From Acidobacteriota bacterium (GTDB lineage Bacteria; Acidobacteriota; Terriglobia; Terriglobales; SCQP01), in contig JAKATS010000277.1 of assembly GCA_021818645.1 (NCBI GenBank), positions 1 through 5,191 on the forward strand: a stretch of 5,191 nt of DNA, read 5' to 3'. A program made the position numbers and the translations under genes. Shown here in pieces: positions 1 to 5,191 of this stretch. The notes beneath the pieces are model-generated. The model did no database searches, was not told where the DNA came from, and saw only the letters and a program-made list of their open reading frames with translations. Within the stretch, counting starts at the first letter, position 1; each line of letters starts with the position of its first letter.

Positions 1-1265
1 ATCCCACAGTGCAGGCGCGGCTGGTGCGGGCGCTGGCGCTGGCCAATGAAATCATGCCCGGCTTGCCGGTGAGCGTGACGGAATGGAACTTCGGCCAGAC
101 CAATGAGGATGCGATGGCCGTGGCCTTAACCGATGCCGATGGCTGGGGGTTGCTGGGCCAGTACGATTTATACGCGGCCGCGCGCTGGACGGCGCCCGAC
201 CCCTCGGCCAACCCGCTTTCGTATCAGGCGCTGAATCTGTTCACCAATTACGACGGCAAGCATGATGGCTTCGATTCAATTTCGGTAGGAACCAGCAACA
301 CCTGCGGCGTGAGCGCGGCGGACCCGTTTTATAACCAATGCGATACGTTTGCCGCCGTCAATCCGGCCGGCACCCAGATGACCCTGCTGGTGGTGAACCA
401 GACCCCCGCGGATCAACTGCAGGCCACGCTGATTTTAAAAAATTTCACCCCATCGCAGATGACCAGTTACACCATTTCGGCCGCCAATCCCAACCAGATC
501 ACGGCGGGCGCCACCAGCAGTTTCAGCGCCAATCAGAGTTTTGCGCCCTATACGGTCACGCTGCTGGTGATCAGCGGGCAGATGAACGGCACGCCGACGG
601 ATTGGGCCATGAATCCCGAAAATGCCGCCCTGGCCTCGCTCAGCCCCAACACGCCCTATTACCCTCCGGGAATCGTGATGGCCTCGGCGGGAACCAGCGT
701 GGTATTGCATCCGGTGATCACTTCCGGCAGCGGCGCGGTTACGCTGAGCGGAATCACAACCGACAGCGGCATTACCGGAGCGATTACCACGGCTGCGGTC
801 CAGCCCACCGTCAACGCAGCCGTCACCTTCACCATTCCCGCCGCGACCGCGCCGGGATTTTATCATTTCACCCTGACCGGCCAGGACGGCGGCGGCATTG
901 TCCAGAGCGAAGCCGGCATGATCGAAGTCGGCAATCCCGCCGCCACGCTGACGGCCACCGGCGACAACCAGAGCGCGGCGGCCGGCAGTACGCTGAATCT
1001 GAACGTGACGGTCGTGCCCGGAACCAGCGGCGCGCTGGCCAGCGGCCAGGAAATTTTATTTACCACCAGCGCCGGCACGCTGTCGGCCGCATCGGATATC
1101 GCGGTTTCCGCATCGGGGAACCAGATTCTGGTGGAGACCAACTCCAGCGGCGCGGCCAATGTCACCCTTGCCTTGCCGGCTTCGCCGGGAACGGTGCAGG
1201 TGACGGCCAAGGGTGAATATGCCATTGGCCATCCTGTCTATACATTCACGGAGACGGCGCAATAA
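1..1265 (+). CDS. GH44 family endoglucanase/xyloglucanase, C-terminal part (5' partial)
   Basis: This is the 3' part of a secreted glycoside hydrolase of family GH44, a family that cleaves beta-1,4-glucans such as xyloglucan and carboxymethylcellulose by a retaining mechanism. The frame is open to the left edge, and the GTG at 9 is an internal Val, so most of the TIM barrel lies outside the window. Numbered from that GTG, the visible part starts with the segment SVTEWNFG (residues 22-29). Its Glu25 (codon 81-83) matches the family's catalytic nucleophile. The segment ARWTAPDP (58-65) and NYDG (80-83) are also typical of GH44. A beta-sandwich accessory domain runs to about 190 and holds two cysteines (C99, C111) that could form a disulfide. 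It is followed by an Ig-like module (about 203-308, ending in SEAGMIEVGN) and a second module (about 311-418) resembling bacterial Ig-like Big-1 repeats. No cellulose-binding module or anchor follows; the protein ends in TETAQ and TAA. Family assignment is from motif recognition and the exact polysaccharide is unknown. Confidence 0.85.
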   Translation, partial: PTVQARLVRALALANEIMPGLPVSVTEWNFGQTNEDAMAVALTDADGWGLLGQYDLYAAARWTAPDPSANPLSYQALNLFTNYDGKHDGFDSISVGTSNTCGVSAADPFYNQCDTFAAVNPAGTQMTLLVVNQTPADQLQATLILKNFTPSQMTSYTISAANPNQITAGATSSFSANQSFAPYTVTLLVISGQMNGTPTDWAMNPENAALASLSPNTPYYPPGIVMASAGTSVVLHPVITSGSGAVTLSGITTDSGITGAITTAAVQPTVNAAVTFTIPAATAPGFYHFTLTGQDGGGIVQSEAGMIEVGNPAATLTATGDNQSAAAGSTLNLNVTVVPGTSGALASGQEILFTTSAGTLSAASDIAVSASGNQILVETNSSGAANVTLALPASPGTVQVTAKGEYAIGHPVYTFTETAQ

Positions 1266-1370
1266 AGTTTCGGCCGATACATATCGCGGGGCGCGTGGGC
1301 GTAGCCACGCTGGGGCCCGCGTCAGGCATGAACCAGGTGCCCACGCGCCATCAGGTAAAGTTGAAGTGGA
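1266..1370. other. Intergenic gap between GH44 gene and truB
   Basis: This 105-bp spacer holds a long inverted repeat (listed separately) and the truB leader. I see no T-run after the stem, so a classical intrinsic terminator for the GH44 gene is not evident. I also see no convincing -35/-10 pair. The best purine-rich ribosome-binding candidates for truB are AGGTAAAG at 1353-1360 and GAAGTGGA directly against the ATG. Confidence 0.6.
1290..1349. repeat. Intergenic 11-bp inverted repeat with competing local hairpin
   Basis: The arms GGCGCGTGGGC (1290-1300) and GCCCACGCGCC (1339-1349) are perfect reverse complements, separated by 38 nt. The left arm can alternatively pair locally: GCGTGGGC at 1293-1300 with GCCACGC at 1304-1310, giving seven pairs with one bulged G and a three-base loop. 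The spacer also contains the palindrome GGGCCC at 1313-1318. The structure ends 21 bp before the truB start codon. It could be a dispersed intergenic palindromic element (REP/MITE-like), a Rho-type or stabilising 3' end for the GH44 mRNA, or a fold affecting the truB leader. The symmetry is seen in the sequence; any function is inference. Confidence 0.6.
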
Positions 1371-2264
1371 ATGAATGGCGCGCTGATTGTGGACAAACCG
1401 GCGGGGCTGACCTCGCATGACGCGGTGGCGGCGGCGCGGCGGCTGCTGCGCGAGCGCTCAATCGGCCATCTGGGCACGCTCGATCCCGCCGCGACTGGAG
1501 TTTTACCGCTCCTGGTAGGGCGGCTGACGCGGCTGGCGCGTTTTTTTCAACTGCGGGAAAAAGAATATGAGGGCGTGGTGCGTTTTGGCTGGGCCACCGC
1601 GACCTATGATGCCGAGGGCAAAGCCGTGGGCGAGCCCCGGCCGGCGCCGGCGCGCGCTGCTATTGAAGCCGTGCTGCCGGAATTTCAGGGCGTGATCCGG
1701 CAGAAACCGCCGGGCTTTTCAGCCAAAAAAATTAACGGCCAACGCGCCTATCAACTGGCCCGGGCGGGGGTGATCGTCGAGCCGGAAGCGGTGGAAGTGG
1801 AAATTACCGCGTTGGAAGTATTGGATTACACCGCCCCGGATCTGCAGATCAGGGTGCGCTGTTCCACCGGGACCTATGTGCGGTCGCTGGCGCATGACCT
1901 GGGCCGGCGGCTGGGCATGGGCGCGCATCTGAGCCGGCTGCGCCGCACCCGGGTGGGCGAGTTTACGCTGGCCGATGCGGTCACGCTCGAGCAACTGGAG
2001 GCGGATGCGCGGCAGGGGCTGGCCGCCGGACGCCTGCTGCCAGCGCGGCAATTATTGCCGGAAATGCCCGCCATCGTGGCGCCGTCCGAAGCGGCCGCGC
2101 GGCTGCTGCAGGGCCGGACGGCGAATCTGCCGGAGTTTTCTCCCGCCCGGCGCATCCGCATTTTTACCGCCGCCGGCGAACTGCTGGCCATCGGAACCCG
2201 GGTTGCCGGATCGCTGTTTCAACCGGAACTGGTTTTTCCGCCCGAACCCGGCGGCCCGGTATAA
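1371..2264 (+). CDS. truB: tRNA pseudouridine(55) synthase TruB
   Basis: TruB isomerises uridine 55 in the T-loop of most tRNAs to pseudouridine in the cytoplasm. The 297-residue protein has the normal family length and all main motifs. It opens with LIVDKPAGLTSHD (5-17). The catalytic motif GHLGTLDPAATGVLP spans 32-46, with Asp38 as the expected nucleophile. The KEYEGVVRFG segment at 64-73 contains the conserved Tyr66. The QKPPGFSAKKINGQRAY motif follows at 111-127, and CSTGTYVRSLAHDLG at 164-178. The C-terminal part (about 235-295) looks like the PUA-type RNA-binding domain of the family. Small deviations are Leu34 where many homologues have Thr (GHTG), and Phe116 where Tyr is common. The ATG at 1371 fits the family N-terminus; AGGTAAAG lies 10 nt upstream. 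The gene is separate from the nusA-infB-rbfA cluster in which truB is often found, having a GH44 gene upstream and a convergent methyltransferase downstream. Confidence 0.97.
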   Translation: MNGALIVDKPAGLTSHDAVAAARRLLRERSIGHLGTLDPAATGVLPLLVGRLTRLARFFQLREKEYEGVVRFGWATATYDAEGKAVGEPRPAPARAAIEAVLPEFQGVIRQKPPGFSAKKINGQRAYQLARAGVIVEPEAVEVEITALEVLDYTAPDLQIRVRCSTGTYVRSLAHDLGRRLGMGAHLSRLRRTRVGEFTLADAVTLEQLEADARQGLAAGRLLPARQLLPEMPAIVAPSEAAARLLQGRTANLPEFSPARRIRIFTAAGELLAIGTRVAGSLFQPELVFPPEPGGPV

Positions 2265-2278
2265 GCCGCTTTTAAAGC

Positions 2279-2305
2279 CGAGCCGCAAGGCGCTCCACTT
2301 TTTTT
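2279..2305 (+). terminator. Possible weak terminator of truB
   Basis: The 39-bp gap between the convergent stops of truB and the methyltransferase contains an imperfect small stem (GAGCC at 2279-2283 against GGCGCTC at 2289-2295, with a GCAA-type loop near 2285-2288 and a CG bulge). It is followed by seven Ts at 2299-2305 that run into the TAA of the opposing gene. Stem quality is modest, so this is a tentative plus-strand intrinsic terminator. Nothing comparable is seen for the minus strand. Confidence 0.3.
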
Positions 2306-2945
2306 ATCTGCCTTTGCGCGCCAGCAAAATACCATCGCGCAGAGGCAGCACGGAAACTGAAAACCCGGGCAATGCATAAGCCTGGCGGGTGATTTCGCGC
2401 ATGGCCGCGGTCTGCGGATCTGAATCGGGGCCGGCGACTTTGCCTTTCCACAGCACATTGTCGGCGATGAACAGACCGCCGGGGCGCAGCCGGGGCGCGG
2501 CCAGCCGCAGCGCCTCGGGATAGCGCGGCTTATCCAGATCGCAAAAGATCAGATCAAAATCACCCGGCGTGCTTTGGAAAGCCGCGATGGCGTCGCCCGG
2601 CATGAGCCGGATACGGCCGGCCACGCCGGCGCGGTCGAAGTACAACGCCGCTTCGCGCGACAGTGCCGGATCGCGTTCGGTATAAAAAACCTCGCCGGTT
2701 TCGCCCGCCGCGCGCGCCCACCATAAGGTGGAATATCCGATGGCCGAGCCCAGTTCAAAAATTCTCTTCGCGCCTGTCATCGTGGCAAGCTGAGACAAAA
2801 ACGCCGCGACCACCGGGCCCACGATGGGAATGTTCCGGCGTTCGGCTTCCTTTTCCATCTCCGCCAGCACGGAATCTCGCGGCGGCAGCAGCGATGATAA
2901 ATATGCGTCCAGCGCGGGCGCGGTGATGAAAGGCTCGGCAGTCAT
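2304..2945 (-). CDS. Class I SAM-dependent O-methyltransferase (caffeoyl-CoA OMT / YrrM-like)
   Basis: This is a predicted cytoplasmic, probably divalent-metal-dependent O-methyltransferase of the Methyltransf_3/COG4122 type, which transfers a methyl group from S-adenosylmethionine to hydroxyls of catechol-like or other small substrates. With the start used here it has 213 residues, normal for the family. The SAM-binding motif I is FELGSAIGYSTLWWA (63-77). An acidic residue after the second strand is in YTERD (88-92). GDAIAAF (117-123) follows motif I as expected. FCDLDKPRY (134-142) supplies Asp136/Asp138 and the family Lys139. ADNVLWKGKV (161-170) carries the Asp-Asn pair that helps bind the metal. 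The frame is open upstream to an ATG at 3125, but that would overlap the divergent gene and add a non-conserved extension. The ATG at 2945 has a GAG-containing site 9 nt upstream; the ATG at 2951, two codons earlier, is a close alternative with the same site too near. The substrate is unknown. Confidence 0.9.
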   Translation of the reverse strand: MTAEPFITAPALDAYLSSLLPPRDSVLAEMEKEAERRNIPIVGPVVAAFLSQLATMTGAKRIFELGSAIGYSTLWWARAAGETGEVFYTERDPALSREAALYFDRAGVAGRIRLMPGDAIAAFQSTPGDFDLIFCDLDKPRYPEALRLAAPRLRPGGLFIADNVLWKGKVAGPDSDPQTAAMREITRQAYALPGFSVSVLPLRDGILLARKGR

Positions 2946-3096
2946 GTCCATATTCTCGCAGATGCAATTCCGGTGGACCATGCCTATCCGCTTCAGTCTG
3001 CCTGGCAGACCGGTGACTCCGGGCCTGCGATTTCGCTGACTTTGCCGGCGGCTGGCCCGCGTATCGTAGTGGATATGCATCAAACCATGCAGCGGC
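2946..3096. other. Divergent intergenic control region
   Basis: This stretch of about 150 bp separates two divergently transcribed methyltransferase genes and should hold both promoters. I could not find a good sigma-70 -35/-10 pair in either direction. Its clearest element is a perfect palindrome at 2996-3010 (listed separately). A weaker one is a 5-bp inverted repeat, TGCAT (3076-3080) and ATGCA (3087-3091), just before the plus-strand start. Small open frames here are readings through shadows of the neighbours and show no family features. Confidence 0.5.
2996..3010. promoter_or_regulatory. Perfect palindrome, candidate operator
   Basis: GTCTGCCTGGCAGAC is a perfect inverted repeat with 7-bp arms around one central base. 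It lies between the divergent methyltransferase genes, about 50 bp upstream of the minus-strand start and 87 bp upstream of the plus-strand start. That is a usual place for a dimeric regulator to bind. I do not recognise it as the site of a named regulator. One such palindrome could arise by chance in a window of this size, so the call rests mainly on position. Confidence 0.4.
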
Positions 3097-3783
3097 ATGA
3101 ATTGGAGCTGGGTAAAAAATTGCACCTATCAAATCGGCGAAATTTTACCCCGGCAGGCCATTTATTCGGTTGAATGCCTGCATAATTACGTGTCCGCGGC
3201 GGCATGGTGGAAGCGGCAGGAACAGCAGCCGCGCATGCTTGTTTCCTGCCGGAATGATATTTTTTCCTGCGCCGGCGCCATGATCGGAAACCGCCAGGCG
3301 CTGTATCTGGAATTCGGGGTGTATTACGGCGAAAGCCTGCGGCTCTGCTCGCGGCTGCTCTCCCATCCCGCTGCCCGTCTGCATGGCTTTGACAGCTTTC
3401 AAGGCCTGCCCGAAGCCTGGAGCGCGCGCTATGGCGCCGGCGACTTATCGGTAAACGGAAAAATTCCGGTTTTTGATGACCCGCGCATCCGGCTTTATCC
3501 CGGATGGTTCGAGGAAGTGCTGCCGGCCTATACTCCGCCCACGCATGAAATTCTATTGATCAATTGCGATGCGGATTTATTTTCATCGGCTCTGACGGTG
3601 CTGCACTATGCGCGGCAATGGCTGCGGCCGGGGGATCTTTTATATTTTGACGAATTTCATCATGCCGCCGGCGAGCGGCTGGCCTTCGAAATGTTTCGGC
3701 ACGGCAATCCGCTGCAATTTATCCCCATCTCGGCCACGCATGCCAGAAATCATGTCCTGTGGCAGGCGCAAGCGCGGAATTAA
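3097..3783 (+). CDS. TylF/MycF-like SAM-dependent methyltransferase
   Basis: This 228-residue protein resembles the TylF/MycF group of class I methyltransferases, whose studied members O-methylate sugar hydroxyls on macrolides in a metal-dependent reaction; many genomic relatives have no known substrate. Visible landmarks are motif I LEFGVYYGES (71-80), GFDSFQGLPEAW (97-108) with the acidic residue at Asp99, GWFEEVLPAY (136-145), LINCDADLFSS (154-164), and RPGDLLYFDEFHH (177-189). The order and spacing match the group. Where characterised members have an Asp-Asp pair in the last motif, this one has Asp185-Glu186, followed by two histidines. There is no signal peptide or membrane segment, so it is probably cytoplasmic. 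The first 60 residues are tryptophan-rich and specific to this protein or its close relatives. The ATG at 3097 is the first in-frame start, with no clear Shine-Dalgarno site ahead of it. It is divergent from the other methyltransferase and followed, after 70-91 bp, by a GH20 gene on the same strand. Substrate and pathway cannot be deduced. Confidence 0.82.
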   Translation: MNWSWVKNCTYQIGEILPRQAIYSVECLHNYVSAAAWWKRQEQQPRMLVSCRNDIFSCAGAMIGNRQALYLEFGVYYGESLRLCSRLLSHPAARLHGFDSFQGLPEAWSARYGAGDLSVNGKIPVFDDPRIRLYPGWFEEVLPAYTPPTHEILLINCDADLFSSALTVLHYARQWLRPGDLLYFDEFHHAAGERLAFEMFRHGNPLQFIPISATHARNHVLWQAQARN

Positions 3784-3814
3784 AAAATTCATTTCAGCCA
3801 AGCCGGGTTGGAAT

Positions 3815-3820
3815 TACAAT
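3815..3820 (+). promoter_or_regulatory. Possible -10 element upstream of the GH20 gene
   Basis: TACAAT matches the sigma-70 -10 consensus at five of six bases and lies 55 bp upstream of the GH20 start at 3875, in an AT-richer gap between genes. The -35 region 17-18 bp further upstream (around 3791-3797) matches poorly, so this is tentative. If real, it would let the GH20 gene be transcribed separately from the methyltransferase in front of it. Confidence 0.25.
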
Positions 3821-3840
3821 CAATGCGATCCAGCAGTGCA

Positions 3841-3859
3841 ATGAATTTCATTCATGAAT
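3841..3859. promoter_or_regulatory. Clustered ATGAA/TTCAT palindromes before the GH20 start
   Basis: ATGAATTTCATTCATGAAT contains two adjoining inverted repeats: ATGAA-T-TTCAT at 3841-3851 and the perfect 10-bp palindrome ATTCATGAAT at 3850-3859. A further TTCAT occurs at 3788-3792. The cluster sits just downstream of the possible -10 element and covers an alternative ATG at 3854. It could be an operator or an mRNA fold near the ribosome-binding site; AT-rich palindromes of this size also arise by chance. Confidence 0.3.
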
Positions 3860-3874
3860 GGAGCCGGCCACGCT

Positions 3875-5191
3875 ATGCCCTCCCGCACTCCGACACGTTC
3901 CGCCCTGCAGCAGCCATTTTCCCGGCGCCATTTTCTGGCCGCGGCCGCGGCCGGCGCGATCACTCCCGCCTGGAGCCGCGCCCATGCCGCCTGGCAAGGC
4001 GAACCCAGCCAGCCGCCTGACTCCACCGCGGCCGCCGCCAGCCCGCAACTGGCGGCGCAGACCCGCAGCCTGATGCCGGTGCCGTATAGTGTGCAATGGC
4101 GCACGGGCGGCATGCCCCTGTCCTCGGGATTCTATGCCGCGGCCACGGGAGCGACCAGGCAGGATGAACGCGTGGAAGCCGCCTTGAGCCGGCTGATGAT
4201 GCGCATCGCGCGGCGTACCGCGCTCAATCTTGATCCCTGGCGGCGCGGCGCTCCCGCCACCGCCGGCCTGCTGGTGAACTGCCAAGCCGCCGGTCCGCAT
4301 TTTCCCGCCCTGGGCGAGGACGAAAACTATCGCCTGGAAATCAGCCCGGAACAGGCCCGCCTGGAAGCGCCCGGCATCGCGGGCGCGCTGCGCGGGCTGG
4401 AAACGCTCTATCAACTCATCGAAGCCCAGCCACCCGGATATGGATTTCCCGCCGTGGTGATTGAAGACCGGCCGCGCTTTGCCTGGCGGGGTTTGCTGCT
4501 GGATGTGAGCCGGCATTTCCAGTCCGTGGCCGAAGTGGAACGCACGCTGGAATTGATGGCCTGCTGCAAGTTCAATGTGCTGCACTGGCATCTTTCCGAC
4601 GACCAGGGGTTTCGAGTGGAAAGCCGCGTGTTTCCCCGGCTGCAGGAGCTGGGCTCGGACGGGCAGTTTTATTCCCAGAGCGAAATTCGACAGGTGATCG
4701 AGCACGCGCGCCGGCTGGGCATCCGCATTCTGCCGGAGTTCGACATGCCGGCCCATACCCAGGCCTGGATGCCTGGCTATCCCAGGCTGGGCAGCGCGCC
4801 CGGGCCGTATCATATCGCCCGCACGTTCGGGTATCACAATGCCGTTTTCGATCCCACCCGCGGCTATGTCTATCATTTTCTCGACCGCTTTTTCGCCGAA
4901 ATGGCCGGATTGTTTCCGGATGCGTTTCTGCATATCGGCGGCGATGAGAACAAGGGCCCGGAATGGCGGGAAAATACCGATATTCGCGCCTTTATGCGCC
5001 GCCACGGCATTCATTCCAAAGCCGGCCTGCAAACCTATTTCAATCGCCGGCTGAACCCGATTGTTCGCCGGCACGGCAAGATCATGGCGGGCTGGGAAGA
5101 AATTCTGAATCCAAAATTGCCCAAGGATGTGGTGGTCGAGGCCTGGTTAAGCGTGGGCGCGCTGGCCAACATCGTAAAGCACGGCAATCGC
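3875..5191 (+). CDS. GH20 beta-N-acetylhexosaminidase with Tat signal (3' partial)
   Basis: This is a glycoside hydrolase family 20 enzyme, which removes terminal beta-linked GlcNAc or GalNAc from chitin oligomers, glycans or cell-wall fragments by substrate-assisted catalysis. The frame has no stop up to the right edge, giving 439 residues. The N-terminus carries a twin-arginine signal: SRRHFLA (16-22), an alanine-rich core to about 30, and a likely cut after AHA (36-38), so export is expected in folded form. A GH20b-like alpha/beta domain spans about 67-198. The catalytic barrel starts at FAWRGLLLDVSRHF (202-215), with the substrate-binding Arg213. It continues with NVLHWHLSDDQGFR (234-247), PEFDMPAH (287-294), and HIGGDEN (353-359), where Asp357-Glu358 are the expected catalytic pair, then a conserved Trp at 407. 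The barrel's end is beyond the window. ATG 3875 has GGAG 11 nt upstream; the in-frame ATG at 3854 is an alternative adding seven residues. The 70-91 bp gap behind the methyltransferase allows either readthrough or its own promoter. Confidence 0.95.
   Translation, partial: MPSRTPTRSALQQPFSRRHFLAAAAAGAITPAWSRAHAAWQGEPSQPPDSTAAAASPQLAAQTRSLMPVPYSVQWRTGGMPLSSGFYAAATGATRQDERVEAALSRLMMRIARRTALNLDPWRRGAPATAGLLVNCQAAGPHFPALGEDENYRLEISPEQARLEAPGIAGALRGLETLYQLIEAQPPGYGFPAVVIEDRPRFAWRGLLLDVSRHFQSVAEVERTLELMACCKFNVLHWHLSDDQGFRVESRVFPRLQELGSDGQFYSQSEIRQVIEHARRLGIRILPEFDMPAHTQAWMPGYPRLGSAPGPYHIARTFGYHNAVFDPTRGYVYHFLDRFFAEMAGLFPDAFLHIGGDENKGPEWRENTDIRAFMRRHGIHSKAGLQTYFNRRLNPIVRRHGKIMAGWEEILNPKLPKDVVVEAWLSVGALANIVKHGNR

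Noticed and set aside
338..1216. A 292-codon plus-strand frame overlapping the GH44 gene
   Set aside because: The product is Arg/His/Gln-rich with no family features, while the overlapping frame gives clear GH44 and Ig-like modules.
2268..2278. GCTTTTAAAGC near-palindrome after truB
   Set aside because: The arms leave too small a loop for a stable RNA hairpin, and there is no nearby element that suggests a binding site.
3076..3091. TGCAT-6-ATGCA inverted repeat before the TylF-like gene
   Set aside because: Five-base arms with a six-base loop are expected several times by chance in a window of this size, and there is no supporting element.
2946..3125. N-terminal extension of the minus-strand methyltransferase up to ATG 3125
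   Set aside because: It would overlap the divergent gene, adds about 60 residues of basic, unrelated sequence and exceeds the usual family length. The conserved part starts just after 2945.
3938..3957. Alternating GGCC/CGCG repeat resembling a simple-sequence tract
   Set aside because: It is explained by the run of five alanine codons in the hydrophobic core of the Tat signal peptide.
3848..5074. A 408-codon open frame on the minus strand
   Set aside because: It lies exactly antisense to the GH20 gene, whose product has all family motifs. The antisense translation is rich in Arg, Gly, Ala, His and Gln, with no recognisable domain, as expected for a shadow frame in GC-rich DNA.

Overview
The window is a GC-rich bacterial stretch, roughly 60% G+C by eye, with five protein-coding genes and no RNA genes, CRISPR arrays or insertion sequences that I could see. 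An exported polysaccharide hydrolase with Ig-like modules, a Tat-exported hexosaminidase and the overall base composition fit a soil-type carbohydrate-degrading bacterium. Acidobacteriota is my best guess, but this is inference from gene style and not a phylogenetic result.

Layout from left to right: (1) positions 1-1265, plus strand, hold the 3' part of a glycoside hydrolase family 44 (endoglucanase/xyloglucanase type) gene. It has the catalytic-domain end, a beta-sandwich and two Ig-like modules. (2) A 105-bp gap follows, with a strong 11-bp inverted repeat. (3) truB (tRNA pseudouridine-55 synthase) occupies 1371-2264, plus strand. (4) Convergent to it on the minus strand, 2304-2945, is a small O-methyltransferase of the caffeoyl-CoA OMT/YrrM type. 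(5) A divergent intergenic region of about 150 bp contains a perfect 7-1-7 palindrome. (6) A TylF/MycF-like SAM methyltransferase lies at 3097-3783, plus strand. (7) A 91-bp gap carries a possible -10 element and clustered ATGAA/TTCAT half-sites. (8) A glycoside hydrolase family 20 beta-N-acetylhexosaminidase with a twin-arginine signal runs from 3875 off the right edge.

The two hydrolases probably act outside the cytoplasm, GH44 on beta-1,4-glucans or xyloglucan and GH20 on terminal GlcNAc/GalNAc residues. TruB is housekeeping. The two methyltransferases have no assignable substrate; they are divergently arranged and could share a control region, but nothing in the sequence proves they work together. 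I found no clear evidence of a novel multi-gene system. The items most worth a second look are the three intergenic inverted-repeat structures and the TylF-like enzyme with its altered acidic motif.
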